Position numbers and translations under genes: made by a program
The notes under the pieces: model-generated
Database searches by the model: none
What the model saw: the letters and a program-made list of their open reading frames with translations, nothing else
Told to the model about the DNA's origin: nothing
Assembly (NCBI GenBank): GCA_002361735.1
Contig: DETS01000049.1
Span: 23,819-78,707, forward strand
DNA length: 54,889 nucleotides
Reading direction: 5' to 3'
Origin: Lachnospiraceae bacterium UBA3282
GTDB lineage: Bacteria > Bacillota > Clostridia > Lachnospirales > Lachnospiraceae
Part shown: positions 25,550-34,121 of the stretch, in pieces
Position numbering within the stretch: position 1 is the stretch's first letter
Layout of the letters: each line of letters starts with the position of its first letter

Positions 25550-26566
25550 ATGGCAATCTTGGTGACAGGCGGTGCGGGCTACATTGGTTCCCACACGGTA
25601 GTGGAATTGCAGAATGCAGGCTATGAGGTAGTGGTGGTGGATAATCTGGCGAACTCCAGCGAAAAGTCTCTTGAAAGGGTAGAGAAGATCACGGGAAAGC
25701 CTGTGAAGTTTTATAAGGCGGACATTCTCGACAGAGAGGCTTTGGAGCAGGTATTCGCAAAAGAGAAAATTGATTCCTGCATTCACTTTGCGGGGCTTAA
25801 GGCGGTCGGTGAATCCGTGCAGAAGCCTTGGGAATATTATGAAAACAACATCGCCGGCACATTGACATTGGTAGATGTGATGAGAAAGCACAATGTGAAA
25901 AATATCATTTTCTCCTCGTCGGCAACAGTATACGGCGATCCGGCGATGATACCGATCACGGAGGAATGCCCGAAGGGACAGTGTACCAATCCTTACGGCT
26001 GGACGAAGTCCATGTTGGAGCAGATTTTGACGGATATCCAAAAGGCGGATCCTGAATGGAACGTAATCCTGCTTCGTTATTTCAATCCCATCGGTGCGCA
26101 CAAGAGCGGCACCATCGGCGAGAATCCCAACGGCATCCCAAACAACCTGATGCCTTATATCACACAGGTAGCGGTCGGCAAGCTCAAGGAGCTGGGCGTG
26201 TTCGGAAATGATTATGATACGCCTGACGGCACGGGTGTGCGCGACTATATCCATGTGGTCGATTTGGCAGTGGGACACGTGAAGGCGCTGAAAAAGATCG
26301 AGGAAAAGGCAGGGCTTTGCATCTACAATCTGGGAACAGGCGTGGGCTACAGCGTGCTCGATATCGTAAAGAATTTTGAGGAAGCAACAGGCGTAAAGAT
26401 TCCTTATGTGATCAAGGAAAGACGCGCGGGCGATATTGCGACCTGCTACTCCAATGCGGATAAGGCGAAACGCGAACTTGGCTGGGAAGCGCAGTACGGC
26501 ATCAAAGAAATGTGCGCGGATTCCTGGAGATGGCAGAGCAATAACCCGAACGGGTATGACATTTAA
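25550..26566 (+). CDS. galE: UDP-glucose 4-epimerase GalE
   Basis: A 338-residue extended short-chain dehydrogenase, the normal GalE length. It has the NAD-binding motif GGAGYIGSH (residues 7-15), catalytic SSSATVYG and Tyr149-xxx-Lys153 in NPYGWTK. The substrate region RYFNPIGAHKSGTIGE and GVRDYIHVVDLA are diagnostic for UDP-galactose/glucose 4-epimerase. ATG 25550 follows GGAGGCGGAT. It works with the UDP-sugar pyrophosphorylase upstream to interconvert UDP-glucose and UDP-galactose for glycan synthesis or galactose use. Confidence 0.96.
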   Translation: MAILVTGGAGYIGSHTVVELQNAGYEVVVVDNLANSSEKSLERVEKITGKPVKFYKADILDREALEQVFAKEKIDSCIHFAGLKAVGESVQKPWEYYENNIAGTLTLVDVMRKHNVKNIIFSSSATVYGDPAMIPITEECPKGQCTNPYGWTKSMLEQILTDIQKADPEWNVILLRYFNPIGAHKSGTIGENPNGIPNNLMPYITQVAVGKLKELGVFGNDYDTPDGTGVRDYIHVVDLAVGHVKALKKIEEKAGLCIYNLGTGVGYSVLDIVKNFEEATGVKIPYVIKERRAGDIATCYSNADKAKRELGWEAQYGIKEMCADSWRWQSNNPNGYDI

Positions 26567-26610
26567 GCTTGCAGTGAAATTTGAATAAATGAAATGGGAG
26601 AATGCAGAAA

Positions 26611-26646
26611 CAGCCGCCGTGCCAATCAATCGCAACACGGCGGCTG
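26611..26646 (-). terminator. Stem-loop between convergent galE and trhA, weak bidirectional terminator
   Basis: Perfect 11-base GC-rich arms CAGCCGCCGTG (26611-26621) and CACGGCGGCTG (26636-26646) around a 14-base loop. A short TTTCT tract follows only on the minus-strand side, so it may end the TrhA transcript better than galE. Confidence 0.5.
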
Positions 26647-26691
26647 AACATGCAGGTGGCTCTCCGGATGAAGTGTGAGCGAAGCGTCACA

Positions 26692-27342
26692 TCACGCTAC
26701 ATAGAAATACATGAAGATAAAATGGCAGATGCTCCCACCCATCACAAACAGATGGAAGACTTCATGGGAACCGAAATTTTTGTGCTTTGCGTTAAAAATG
26801 GGCAGTTTCAAGGCGTAGATCACGCCGCCCACCGTGTAGAAAATGCCGCCCGCCAAAAGCCATAAAAAGGCGCTTCGGGAAAGGGTATCCCACAGCGTGC
26901 CGAAAACGGCGAGGCAGGCCCAGCCCATGGCGATGTACAGGATGGATGAAAACCATTTCGGGCAGGTAATCCAGCACATTTTAATCACCATCCCTGCGAT
27001 GGCGATGCCCCAGACTGTGGCTAACAGCGTGTAACCGCGGCGGTCGCCGAGGATCACCAGGCAGACGGGCGTATAGGAGCCGGCAATCAGCACGAAGATC
27101 ATCATATGATCCAACTTGCGAAATACTTTTAAGATGCTGTCCTTTACGGTGACGCTGTGATAGAGGGCGCTCGCGCCGTAGAGGGCGATCATGCTGCCGA
27201 TGAAGACCGCCAGCGCGAAAATGACAATGTGATCGGCGTCTAAGGCAGCTTTCACCATTAGCGGCGTTGCCGCGATAATAGCCATCATCATGCCGATAAA
27301 ATGGGTGATGGCGCTTCCGGGTTCACGAATGGTAATCTGCAT
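26692..27342 (-). CDS. trhA: TrhA/hemolysin III family membrane protein (PAQR-like)
   Basis: A 216-residue seven-helix membrane protein of the hemolysin III/PAQR family. The N-terminal EPGSAITHFIGMM, the YGASALYHSV block and the closing NFGSHEVFHLFVMGGSI carry the conserved His residues that would bind a metal. TrhA homologues affect membrane energetics and lipid homeostasis; a haemolytic role is doubtful. GGAG lies 9 bases before ATG 27342. A promoter with an inverted repeat at its start site (27401-27449) suggests repressor control. Confidence 0.92.
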   Translation of the reverse strand: MQITIREPGSAITHFIGMMMAIIAATPLMVKAALDADHIVIFALAVFIGSMIALYGASALYHSVTVKDSILKVFRKLDHMMIFVLIAGSYTPVCLVILGDRRGYTLLATVWGIAIAGMVIKMCWITCPKWFSSILYIAMGWACLAVFGTLWDTLSRSAFLWLLAGGIFYTVGGVIYALKLPIFNAKHKNFGSHEVFHLFVMGGSICHFIFMYFYVA

Positions 27343-27400
27343 AAGATCAACTCCTTTTTATCGCTAATAAATATTACAATTGCGTGATGTAGTTTTAAAA

Positions 27401-27449
27401 ACTATGTGTTACATAGTATGATACTACTACTTAAAGTGTGCAAAGTCAA
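27401..27449 (-). promoter_or_regulatory. trhA promoter with operator-like inverted repeat
   Basis: On the minus strand TTGACT (27444-27449), a 17-base spacer and TAGTAT (27421-27426). A perfect 7-base inverted repeat, ACTATGT/ACATAGT with a 3-base centre (27401-27417), covers the expected start of transcription. It resembles sites of GntR/YtrA-type repressors, by memory only. Confidence 0.6.
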
Positions 27450-27550
27450 TCTTTTTATGCAAATTTTAGTCCATTTTCCGTCTGGAGTCCTTTTTTTGAA
27501 TTGAAAACGCGTAACAGAAGAAGTTTCAATTCGTATAGATTTTGCCGGAG

Positions 27551-27580
27551 TTGTTACAGGTTACAAAGATATGATATAAT
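27551..27580 (+). promoter_or_regulatory. Promoter of the polysaccharide deacetylase gene
   Basis: TTGTTA (27551-27556), 18-base spacer, TATAAT (27575-27580), 60 bases before the start codon. GTTACA is repeated at 27553 and 27560. Confidence 0.65.
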
Positions 27581-27639
27581 TGCGCTAAGAACAATTTATA
27601 ATCAAAATGGAGGAACCAAAAGAAAGAGAGGAGACGGGA

Positions 27640-28350
27640 ATGAACACGGCACTGTTAACGATCGATGATTTTTCATCAAAAAACACGCCCGCGATTGTAG
27701 ATTACTTGCAAGAAAAGGGAATCAAACCGATCTTTTTTGCGACCGGACAGAATGTGGAACGCAATTACGAGGAAGCGGTCTACGCCGTGAAAAAAGGAAT
27801 GATCGTGGGCAATCACAGCTATTCGCATCCCGCCTTTTCTTCTGTTTCCGTGGAAGCGGGCATAGAGGAAATCGAAAAGTGTGAGAAAGTCCTCGACAAA
27901 CTATATCAGGACAGCGGGGTGAAGCGCATATACAGACCGTTTCGTTTCCCCTATGGCGATAAGGGCGGGGATCATAAGGAGGCGCTGCAAACCTATCTGA
28001 AAGAAAAAGGATTTCATAAGGTCGATGACAGGCATCTTTCCTATCCCTGGTGGAAGGAAAACGGTCTGGATCAGGATATTGACACCTTCTGGACATTTGA
28101 CTTTGCAGAGTATAACATTCGCCCGGGTTCCGATTTTACAAAGGACTCCGTGTGGGAAAGAATGCACGATGAGAAGCCGGAAAGCGGTGCGGTTTTGTTT
28201 GGAGAAAATAACAGACATATCCTGTTGCTGCATGCGCATGACGAGACGGAGGAATTGCTGCCGGAATACTACAAGCTGTTTATCGAGCACCTTTTGGAAA
28301 ACGGCGTGACCTTTGATGAACCCAAGTTTCAGTCTTCCTCGATCACGTGA
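27640..28350 (+). CDS. Polysaccharide deacetylase (NodB fold), cytoplasmic
   Basis: A 236-residue NodB-homology protein. It has the catalytic TIDD (residues 7-10; the family usually reads TFDD), ATGQNVE, the metal motif His59-xxx-His63 in NHSYSHP, and RPFRFPYGDKGG for motif 3. Near the C-terminus LLLHAHD supplies the last catalytic His. There is no signal peptide or membrane anchor, so the substrate may be a cytoplasmic or intracellular sugar rather than peptidoglycan. GGAG precedes ATG 27640. The 3' end overlaps the opposite-strand small gene by 22 bases. Confidence 0.85.
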   Translation: MNTALLTIDDFSSKNTPAIVDYLQEKGIKPIFFATGQNVERNYEEAVYAVKKGMIVGNHSYSHPAFSSVSVEAGIEEIEKCEKVLDKLYQDSGVKRIYRPFRFPYGDKGGDHKEALQTYLKEKGFHKVDDRHLSYPWWKENGLDQDIDTFWTFDFAEYNIRPGSDFTKDSVWERMHDEKPESGAVLFGENNRHILLLHAHDETEELLPEYYKLFIEHLLENGVTFDEPKFQSSSIT

Positions 28351-28628
28351 ATTTCCAGATAGTCGAAATCGATTTCTTCGATAAAATTGTCCTGTGAGAA
28401 GCGCGCCTTGCTGTGGCGCTTGAAGTCGGAGACGGTTGCTTCCAGCCAGATCGGTTTTCCCAGATCGAACCGCAGGCAGACTTCTTCCAGGGCGTCGAAT
28501 ACCTTGTGGGTGCGCGTTTCCGGGCGCGCATCCTCAATGACGGTATCTTTTACCATGCGGTTTTCCTTAAATTCTTTTGCCCACAGACGAAACATAGGAA
28601 TCTCCATTTCTTTTTTGCCTTTTGCCAT
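28329..28628 (-). CDS. Small protein of unknown function (99 residues)
   Basis: A 99-residue soluble, charged protein (start ATG 28628 in MAKGKKEMEIPMFRLW; a start at the inner Met of MFRLW is also possible). It has KVFDALEEVCLRFDLGKPIWLEATVSD and ends in a run of acids (EIDFDYLEIHVIEED). I do not recognise a domain. The codon pattern looks genuinely coding and the frame converges on the deacetylase gene, overlapping 22 bases. Its upstream side faces the DUF6020-like gene, divergently. Confidence 0.65.
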   Translation of the reverse strand: MAKGKKEMEIPMFRLWAKEFKENRMVKDTVIEDARPETRTHKVFDALEEVCLRFDLGKPIWLEATVSDFKRHSKARFSQDNFIEEIDFDYLEIHVIEED

Positions 28629-28692
28629 TCTCTTATCGATATACAAACAATATACAAAGCTCTGTGATAAAAGTAAAGACTGCAATTATTTT

Positions 28693-28720
28693 TTGCAGGG
28701 TTGTTTATTTATGTTATACT
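28693..28720 (+). promoter_or_regulatory. Extended -10 promoter abutting the DUF6020-like start codon
   Basis: TTGCAG (28693-28698), 16-base spacer, TATACT (28715-28720) with TG one base before it. Only GAATCC separates the -10 from ATG 28727, so transcription would begin at or next to the A of the ATG, giving a leaderless mRNA. Confidence 0.6.
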
Positions 28721-28726
28721 GAATCC

Positions 28727-30673
28727 ATGAAAAAAGCAAAGAAAAAGGAATTTCTTTCTCAAAACGGCATATATATTTATTTGGCGGCAAACAAAAGGCT
28801 TCTTTATTATGCCTTTCTCTGGGGCGTCCCCTTTGCCGTTTCCTGTGTGCTTGGCAGGCGGCTGGTTCATGAAGGAACGGTATTTGGCGCAGGCGGTTCG
28901 GCGGCAGCATATATCGGCAGCTTTTTGCTGTTCCTTTTGGAGACGGCGGCCTTGTCTGTGCCTGCGGCGGCGTTGGCGGGAGTTGTGCTGCGTGGCGGAG
29001 GAAAGGAACGCGGCGGGCAGAAGAAATGCAGCACAGATGAAGCGTGCGCCGGGCGGGTGAGCTGCGGACTATGCGAAACGCAGGAGGATGGTGGCAGGAT
29101 AGCAGAGGCGGCATCGGGAAAGCCGACGAAGACAAGACGACATCGCATGTGGCGGACGTGGCTATTCTATAGTCTGCTGATCTTTTTATGCTGGCTGCCG
29201 ATCTTTCTGGCCTATTATCCGTCTGTCTTTGCCTACGATGCGGAAGGACAGCTCTATCAGGTGATTGCGAAGGATTACAGCACACATCACCCGCTTTTGC
29301 ATACTTTATTTTTAGGGGCCTTTTTTCGGCTGGGCGGCGCGGTCGGCTCCTATCAGACGGGAATGGCGGTGCATTCCGTGGTGCAGATGATCCTGATGGC
29401 GGCGGCGTTTGGCTGGGCAATCTCCCGACTGTATGAGAGAGGGACGCCCCGATGGGTGAGGGTTCTCCTCCTGTTATTTTATGGGTTGTTTCCGGCAAAT
29501 TCCATCCTTGCCCTGAGCACCACAAAGGATGTGCTCTTTGCGGCGCTGGTGCTGGTCGTTACGCTGAAAGGATATTGCCTTGCCGAAGGCTGCAGTCGGA
29601 AGTCTTCAGTAGCCGATGCGGATGGCAGCAGTTGTAACGCGGCGAAAGACGACAGGGGCAGCGCGGCAGTTTACGTGCTTCTTGCTGTGCTGATGCTTTT
29701 GTTTCGCAACAATGCGGTCTATGCTTTTGTGGTCAGCGTGCCCGTTATTTATTTTGCTTTGGGAAAAGGGAATCGGCCGGCAGAGCGGCGAAAGCAATTG
29801 GCGGGAACAGTCGGCGGAACGCAGGAGCAGGAGGGGGAAGCATATCATACAGAGAGCGGCAGATCAGCCCGAAAAAGGTATCTGTGCACGGCGCTCCTTG
29901 TGCTCGTGTTGTTTTGCATAGGTGCCTTTCTTTTGAAAGCTGTGACCCATGCACAGAGCGGCAGCCCGCGTGAACTGTTAAGTGTCCCTTTACAGCAGAT
30001 GGCGCGCGTGCGGGTGGAGGCGGAGGAGCAGCTTGACCCCGCCATGCGGCAGGAACTTGATAAGTACATCCCGAAAGAGTGGGTTTTTGCGGCGTATGAT
30101 CCTCATCTGGCGGACCCTGTCAAAAACCGGGCGGTGATCCACGATGACCCCAAAGGACTGATTAAGACCTGGGTGCGTCTCGGGCTGCGGTTTCCGACGA
30201 TTTACGCGGATGCCTTTTTGGACAATTCGCTGGGAATGTGGTATCTGTGGGATACCTCCCATGCACAGGTGTACGGGATCGGCACAGAGAGCGGCTTCGG
30301 CTGGCTTTCCACGGATAACCGCACCATGCCTGCAGGCTGTGAGATCGTAGAGAAAAGTTTTCTCCCCGGTCTGCGTGCTTTTATGGAGCGGATCGTATCG
30401 GATAACAGTTATCAGAAACTGCCGATTGTGCGGCTGCTCTTTGCGCCTGCACTTTACTGGTGGCTTTTGTGGCTCTGTCTGGTGGCGGCACTTTATCGGA
30501 AAAGAGGGCGGGAAGCGCTTCCGATGGTCTTTTTGATTACCTACTATCTGACACTGCTGCTGTCGCCGACAGTGATTGTGCGCTATTTATACCCGCTGGT
30601 GGTAACGGTTCCCGTCATTTTTCCAATATTTTTATTGGAGAAACCGGATGCAATTTATGAAAATACACAATAA
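28727..30673 (+). CDS. DUF6020-like polytopic membrane protein (probable GT-C type glycosyltransferase)
   Basis: A 648-residue protein with about 12 membrane helices. An Asp-containing first extracellular loop, YYPSVFAYDAEGQLYQV, then HHPLLHTLFLGAFF, resembles GT-C transferases that use lipid-linked sugars; I recall this arrangement from the DUF6020 family. A large soluble loop (RVRVEAEEQLDPAMRQELD ... GLRFPTIYADAFLDNSLG) precedes the last helices. A hydrophilic Cys/Lys/Arg-rich insertion lies between helices near residues 85-140. No ribosome site precedes ATG 28727, and the promoter -10 is 6 bases away. The sugar and acceptor are unknown. Confidence 0.75.
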   Translation: MKKAKKKEFLSQNGIYIYLAANKRLLYYAFLWGVPFAVSCVLGRRLVHEGTVFGAGGSAAAYIGSFLLFLLETAALSVPAAALAGVVLRGGGKERGGQKKCSTDEACAGRVSCGLCETQEDGGRIAEAASGKPTKTRRHRMWRTWLFYSLLIFLCWLPIFLAYYPSVFAYDAEGQLYQVIAKDYSTHHPLLHTLFLGAFFRLGGAVGSYQTGMAVHSVVQMILMAAAFGWAISRLYERGTPRWVRVLLLLFYGLFPANSILALSTTKDVLFAALVLVVTLKGYCLAEGCSRKSSVADADGSSCNAAKDDRGSAAVYVLLAVLMLLFRNNAVYAFVVSVPVIYFALGKGNRPAERRKQLAGTVGGTQEQEGEAYHTESGRSARKRYLCTALLVLVLFCIGAFLLKAVTHAQSGSPRELLSVPLQQMARVRVEAEEQLDPAMRQELDKYIPKEWVFAAYDPHLADPVKNRAVIHDDPKGLIKTWVRLGLRFPTIYADAFLDNSLGMWYLWDTSHAQVYGIGTESGFGWLSTDNRTMPAGCEIVEKSFLPGLRAFMERIVSDNSYQKLPIVRLLFAPALYWWLLWLCLVAALYRKRGREALPMVFLITYYLTLLLSPTVIVRYLYPLVVTVPVIFPIFLLEKPDAIYENTQ

Positions 30674-30839
30674 AATATTAAAATTTTGAAAAATTTTGTC
30701 TAAAATATACATTTTCATAGAAAGATATGGTATACTGTTTGTGAAAACATTGATAGAATTTTTGAACAGATACAGCGGCAGACGGTCCGCGAACGATGTA
30801 AAAGCGATATAAGATGTATTACCGAAGGAGTTATTTGTT

Positions 30840-31511
30840 ATGGAAGTAATCGTTGAAAGAGATAAAGACGGCGATATTGACAGTTGGAAAGAGCTGCAGC
30901 TGATTTATAATTCCGCGTTGAAGCAGATATCCACGAAACTGGAGATTTTGAACGACGAGTTTCAGCATGTGCATCGTTACAATCCGATCGAGCATATCAA
31001 ATGGCGTATCAAGACGCCGGAGAGCATCGTCAAAAAATTGAAAAAGCATGGTCAGGAATCGACTCTGGAGAATATGGTCAAGTATGTCAATGACATTGCG
31101 GGTATCCGCGTGATCTGTTCTTTTGCGTCGGACATTTATCAGATCGCGGAAATGATCAGCAGCCAACGTGACATACGTGTCATATCCGTAAAGGACTATA
31201 TCGTAAATCCGAAAGCGAGCGGATATAAGAGTTATCACATGCTGGTGTCGGTTCCGGTTTATCTTTCGGATCGGATTGCCGACACGAAGGTGGAGATTCA
31301 GATTCGCACGGTTGCCATGGATTTCTGGGCGAGTCTGGAGCATAAGATCCATTATAAGTTTGAGGGGAACGCGCCGGAACACATTAGGGAGCAGCTGGTG
31401 GAATGCGCACAGATGGTGGCGGCGCTGGATGCCAGGATGATGTCTCTGAACGAGGAAATCCTACATATCGGGCAGGAGGCAGAAGGTTCAAAGGGAAGGC
31501 AGGAAGAATAA
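30840..31511 (+). CDS. Small alarmone synthetase (RelQ/YjbM-type GTP pyrophosphokinase)
   Basis: A 223-residue single-domain RelA/SpoT synthetase making (p)ppGpp from ATP and GTP/GDP. Signatures are VNDIAGIRVICSF, ASGYKSYHMLV and VEIQIRTVAMDFWASLEHK, in the order expected for the YjbM/RelQ branch. There is no HD hydrolase domain, TGS or ACT domain, so this is a stand-alone synthetase. GAAGGAG lies 8 bases before ATG 30840. An extended -10 (TGGTATACT, near 30728) is about 100 bases upstream. A terminator follows at 31518. Confidence 0.93.
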   Translation: MEVIVERDKDGDIDSWKELQLIYNSALKQISTKLEILNDEFQHVHRYNPIEHIKWRIKTPESIVKKLKKHGQESTLENMVKYVNDIAGIRVICSFASDIYQIAEMISSQRDIRVISVKDYIVNPKASGYKSYHMLVSVPVYLSDRIADTKVEIQIRTVAMDFWASLEHKIHYKFEGNAPEHIREQLVECAQMVAALDARMMSLNEEILHIGQEAEGSKGRQEE

Positions 31512-31517
31512 AAGCAA

Positions 31518-31554
31518 AACAGCTCGGGCAAGCGTGGCGCCGGGCTGTTTTTGG
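31518..31554 (+). terminator. Rho-independent terminator after the alarmone synthetase
   Basis: AACAGCTCGG (31518-31527) pairs with CCGGGCTGTT (31540-31549) with one G-T wobble, followed by a T5 tract. Confidence 0.8.
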
Positions 31555-31944
31555 TTATGTGCATAAGCAGAGACTCGAAATGCAGTCCCTGAAAATGAGG
31601 AGTGCCCGAGCACCTTTCGGCACCCGGGCTATTATGAAAAAATTTATCTATGTGTGTAATGGATACACTACAACTCGCTTGATTGCTATAAATTAAGTAT
31701 ACGTTCATAATATGAACAAATTATGAACGAAATGTAAAGTTATGGTTAATATTCCCAATGATGTCAAAAATAGGAAGCAAAAATTGTGCAATATACACAA
31801 TATATAATCCCCGTTTTTGGGGGTATCCCGAGAAAGCCTTTTCCCTGTTGTCAAAGTAAGCGGGAAATGGTAAGATGTACGAGATGGTTAATATGGAAGC
31901 GCAGCGGAATCGAGCTACGCACTGCGGAGTAGAGAGGAAACAAC
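31555..31944 (+). other. Intergenic stretch of 390 bases with operator-like repeats
   Basis: No supported gene. It holds GTTCAT-AAT-ATGAAC with a second ATGAAC copy (31703-31729), a WalR-like box (31733-31749), the inverted repeat ATTGTG/CACAAT just before TATAAT (about 31783-31808), and a CCCCG/GGGGG hairpin at 31810-31824. A 28-codon frame from 31873 overlaps the next start; I do not count it as a gene. Together these look like the control region of the next two genes. Confidence 0.5.
31733..31749 (+). promoter_or_regulatory. WalR-like box, one mismatch
   Basis: TGTAAA, 5 bases, GGTTAA; the consensus for the WalR (YycF) regulator is TGTWAH-N5-TGTWAH, so 11 of 12 positions fit. It lies upstream of the unit that ends in an M23 endopeptidase. 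Confidence 0.35.
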
Positions 31945-32466
31945 ATGGATACCTTTATTGATAAACTTTCACAGAAAAAAAACGCACAGGCGATGATCCG
32001 CGCAAATTCCGCAGCGGAGGCTGCAAAGATGGCACAGATGCAGAATCAATTAAAATCCTACGATGAGATCATGCAGGAAATCCGCAGGGTCAACCTTAAG
32101 ACTTCCGAAAATGTGGAGAATGTGCGGAAAGTCCTTGCGGAGTGCATGGAAAAACTCGATGGACTGGAGGCGGAGAAAGAGGATGCCGGGAACGTGGAGC
32201 AGGAGATTGCCGCGATCAAAGTGCTTTTGGAGGAACGTCTTTCGCAGTCCGAGGACTTTATGCACAAAGAAAACGTGAAAGTCTACCGCAATGTGCAGGC
32301 GGCGTTTACGGAGGAATTGGCAAAGCAGACAGAGCAGGCAAAAGCGACCAAAGGGCGGGGAACGCCCCTGTGGCTTTCTATTGTGATTTTGGCAGCTGTG
32401 GCAGCGGATATCGCGGTCACGCTGATTCCGCTTGTTTTGAGGACGATGAATTATAAGTTGTTTTAA
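31945..32466 (+). CDS. Coiled-coil protein with C-terminal membrane anchor, unknown function
   Basis: A 173-residue protein: about 135 residues of charged helix with heptad-like spacing (for example MAQMQNQLKSYDEIMQEI and NVRKVLAECMEKLDGLEAE), a Thr/Lys/Gly linker, then one hydrophobic segment PLWLSIVILAAVAADIAVTL ending in a short RTMNYKLF tail. This is the plan of a tail-anchored cytoplasmic coiled coil. No family recognised. GAGAGGAAA precedes ATG 31945. The M23 endopeptidase starts 68 bases later, so a role in controlling or localising wall hydrolysis is possible, but only by position. Confidence 0.8.
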   Translation: MDTFIDKLSQKKNAQAMIRANSAAEAAKMAQMQNQLKSYDEIMQEIRRVNLKTSENVENVRKVLAECMEKLDGLEAEKEDAGNVEQEIAAIKVLLEERLSQSEDFMHKENVKVYRNVQAAFTEELAKQTEQAKATKGRGTPLWLSIVILAAVAADIAVTLIPLVLRTMNYKLF

Positions 32467-32534
32467 GGGGAAGCTAATAGCAGATTGCTGCCGCTAAGAA
32501 GACGATCGAATCAGAATTGCTATTTAAAATTATA

Positions 32535-34112
32535 ATGAAAATTTTGAGCAGACATTATAAAAAAATCAAAATTGCATATATTAAGGTTGCAGTGTTCGCA
32601 TGCATTGTTGCCGCTTTTTTTCTGCCCCAAAGACAGACCCTTGAAAGTACCGGCGATAATTATTTTACGGTGTACTTAAACGGCGTACAGGTCGGGATAA
32701 TGGGCGACGCCAAAGAAGCGGACGAGTGTCTGATCGCGGCGAGGAAGAGCCTTGCGGGAGAGAGTGACGAGATGGTGCTTGCCGAGAGCGATCTCACCTG
32801 GGAGGGCGAGGAGGTGCTCTGGGGTAAGATAGATGACAGAAATGTCATTGTAGCCAATATGCTGAGTGCGCTGCGGGACAGTGTCAAAGAGACGCTCAAC
32901 CGTTCCTATACGGTGAAGATCAACGAGTATACCGTGAATCTGGCGAGTACGGAGGAGGTGCTTGCGCTTTTGCAGGCTTCCCTCAAGAAGTATGACACCG
33001 AAAGAAACTACTATGCGGATCTGGTGCTTGATTCTAAGCGCGAGTTGAATGTGTTGACGACACAGATTTATTCCAAAGAGGAAAAGAAGGAAGAAGAAGC
33101 GGAGGAAGTCATGACCAGCGCCGGGATCAGCGCTGCTTTGAATGATATTTTTTCAGACATTGAACCCGCTGCGGAAAAGGATTTTTCCGACTATGATCTG
33201 GGGCTTTTGGAACTTGACTTTGGCGATACGGTGGAGGTCGTGGAGTCCTACTTGCAGGATTATGAGTTGACGCCCCTGGAAAAAGCAATCGAGGAAGTGA
33301 CCAAAGATCAGGAAAAGGAACAAATCTACGAGGTGGTTGCGGGAGATACGCTTTCCCAGATTGCGGAGAATAATGAGATTCCGCTGGATCGGCTGATCGC
33401 CATGAACGAGACGATAGAGGATGAAAATTCCATGATCCGTGTGGGGGACGAGCTGATCGTGACCGTGCCCGAGCCTGAGCTTTCCGTGGAGCGCACGGAG
33501 CAGATGTACTACGAAGAAGATTATGAGGCGGATATTATCTATGTAGAGAATGACGAGTGGTACACGAACCAGACACAGACGCTGCAGGAGCCGTCCGCGG
33601 GTCACCGTAAGGTGGTGGCGGATGTATCTTACCGTAACAGCGAGGAGGTCTCCCGGGAAATCTTAAAGGAGGAGATCACCTATGCGGCTGTGCCCAAAAT
33701 CGTGGAGCGCGGCACCAAGATCCCGCCGACTTACCTGAAACCGATTTCGGGGGGCAGACTGACCTCGAAGTTTGGCAGACGTAAGGCGCCTACCAGAGGC
33801 GCCAGCACCTATCACAAGGGCATTGACTGGGCAACACCCGTCGGCACGGCGGTCATGGCTTCCTGTACGGGAACGGTCTCCAGGGCAGGCTGGGGAAAAG
33901 GCTACGGCTATGTGGTTTACATCAACCATGCAGACGGCAGACAGACCCGTTACGGACATTTGAGCAAGGTGCTGGTAAAGCAGGGGCAGACGGTGACGCA
34001 GGGGCAGAAGATCGCTCTAAGCGGCAATACCGGCGTGAGTACGGGACCGCATATCCATTTTGAGATCCTGATAAACGGCACCCAGGTGAACCCGTTTGAT
34101 TACTTAAACTAA
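32535..34112 (+). CDS. Membrane-anchored LysM-G5-M23 peptidoglycan endopeptidase
   Basis: A 525-residue protein with an N-terminal signal anchor (AVFACIVAAFFL). A helical region of about 220 residues follows, then LysM (YEVVAGDTLSQIAENNEIP, from residue 264), a G5-like region (about 320-400, GHRKVVADVSYRN ... VERGTK) and a C-terminal M23 domain. The zinc site is visible as HKGID (His427, Asp431) and HIHFE (His506, His508). Such enzymes cut peptide cross-links in peptidoglycan. No ribosome site precedes ATG 32535; TTG 32517 and TTG 32544 are alternatives, so the start is unsure. It sits between a coiled-coil protein and murA. Confidence 0.92.
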   Translation: MKILSRHYKKIKIAYIKVAVFACIVAAFFLPQRQTLESTGDNYFTVYLNGVQVGIMGDAKEADECLIAARKSLAGESDEMVLAESDLTWEGEEVLWGKIDDRNVIVANMLSALRDSVKETLNRSYTVKINEYTVNLASTEEVLALLQASLKKYDTERNYYADLVLDSKRELNVLTTQIYSKEEKKEEEAEEVMTSAGISAALNDIFSDIEPAAEKDFSDYDLGLLELDFGDTVEVVESYLQDYELTPLEKAIEEVTKDQEKEQIYEVVAGDTLSQIAENNEIPLDRLIAMNETIEDENSMIRVGDELIVTVPEPELSVERTEQMYYEEDYEADIIYVENDEWYTNQTQTLQEPSAGHRKVVADVSYRNSEEVSREILKEEITYAAVPKIVERGTKIPPTYLKPISGGRLTSKFGRRKAPTRGASTYHKGIDWATPVGTAVMASCTGTVSRAGWGKGYGYVVYINHADGRQTRYGHLSKVLVKQGQTVTQGQKIALSGNTGVSTGPHIHFEILINGTQVNPFDYLN

Positions 34113-34121
34113 CGGCGGGGG

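Noticed and set aside
28622..28726. Upstream extension of the DUF6020-like protein from a TTG at 28622
   Set aside because: It overlaps the divergent small gene and the promoter -35/-10 and has no membrane-protein character at its start.
31602..31632. Second terminator after the alarmone synthetase
   Set aside because: The GC-rich segments pair only partly and no T-run follows.
31800..31870. Possible riboswitch before the coiled-coil/M23 unit (GGGTATCCCGAGAAAGCC and AGTAAGCGGG stretches)
   Set aside because: Neither the c-di-AMP (ydaO) nor the c-di-GMP (GEMM) core could be matched in order; only a small C/G hairpin is certain.
31873..31960. Short frame of 28 codons overlapping the coiled-coil gene start
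   Set aside because: Weak ribosome site, no recognisable composition, and overlap with the better supported start at 31945.
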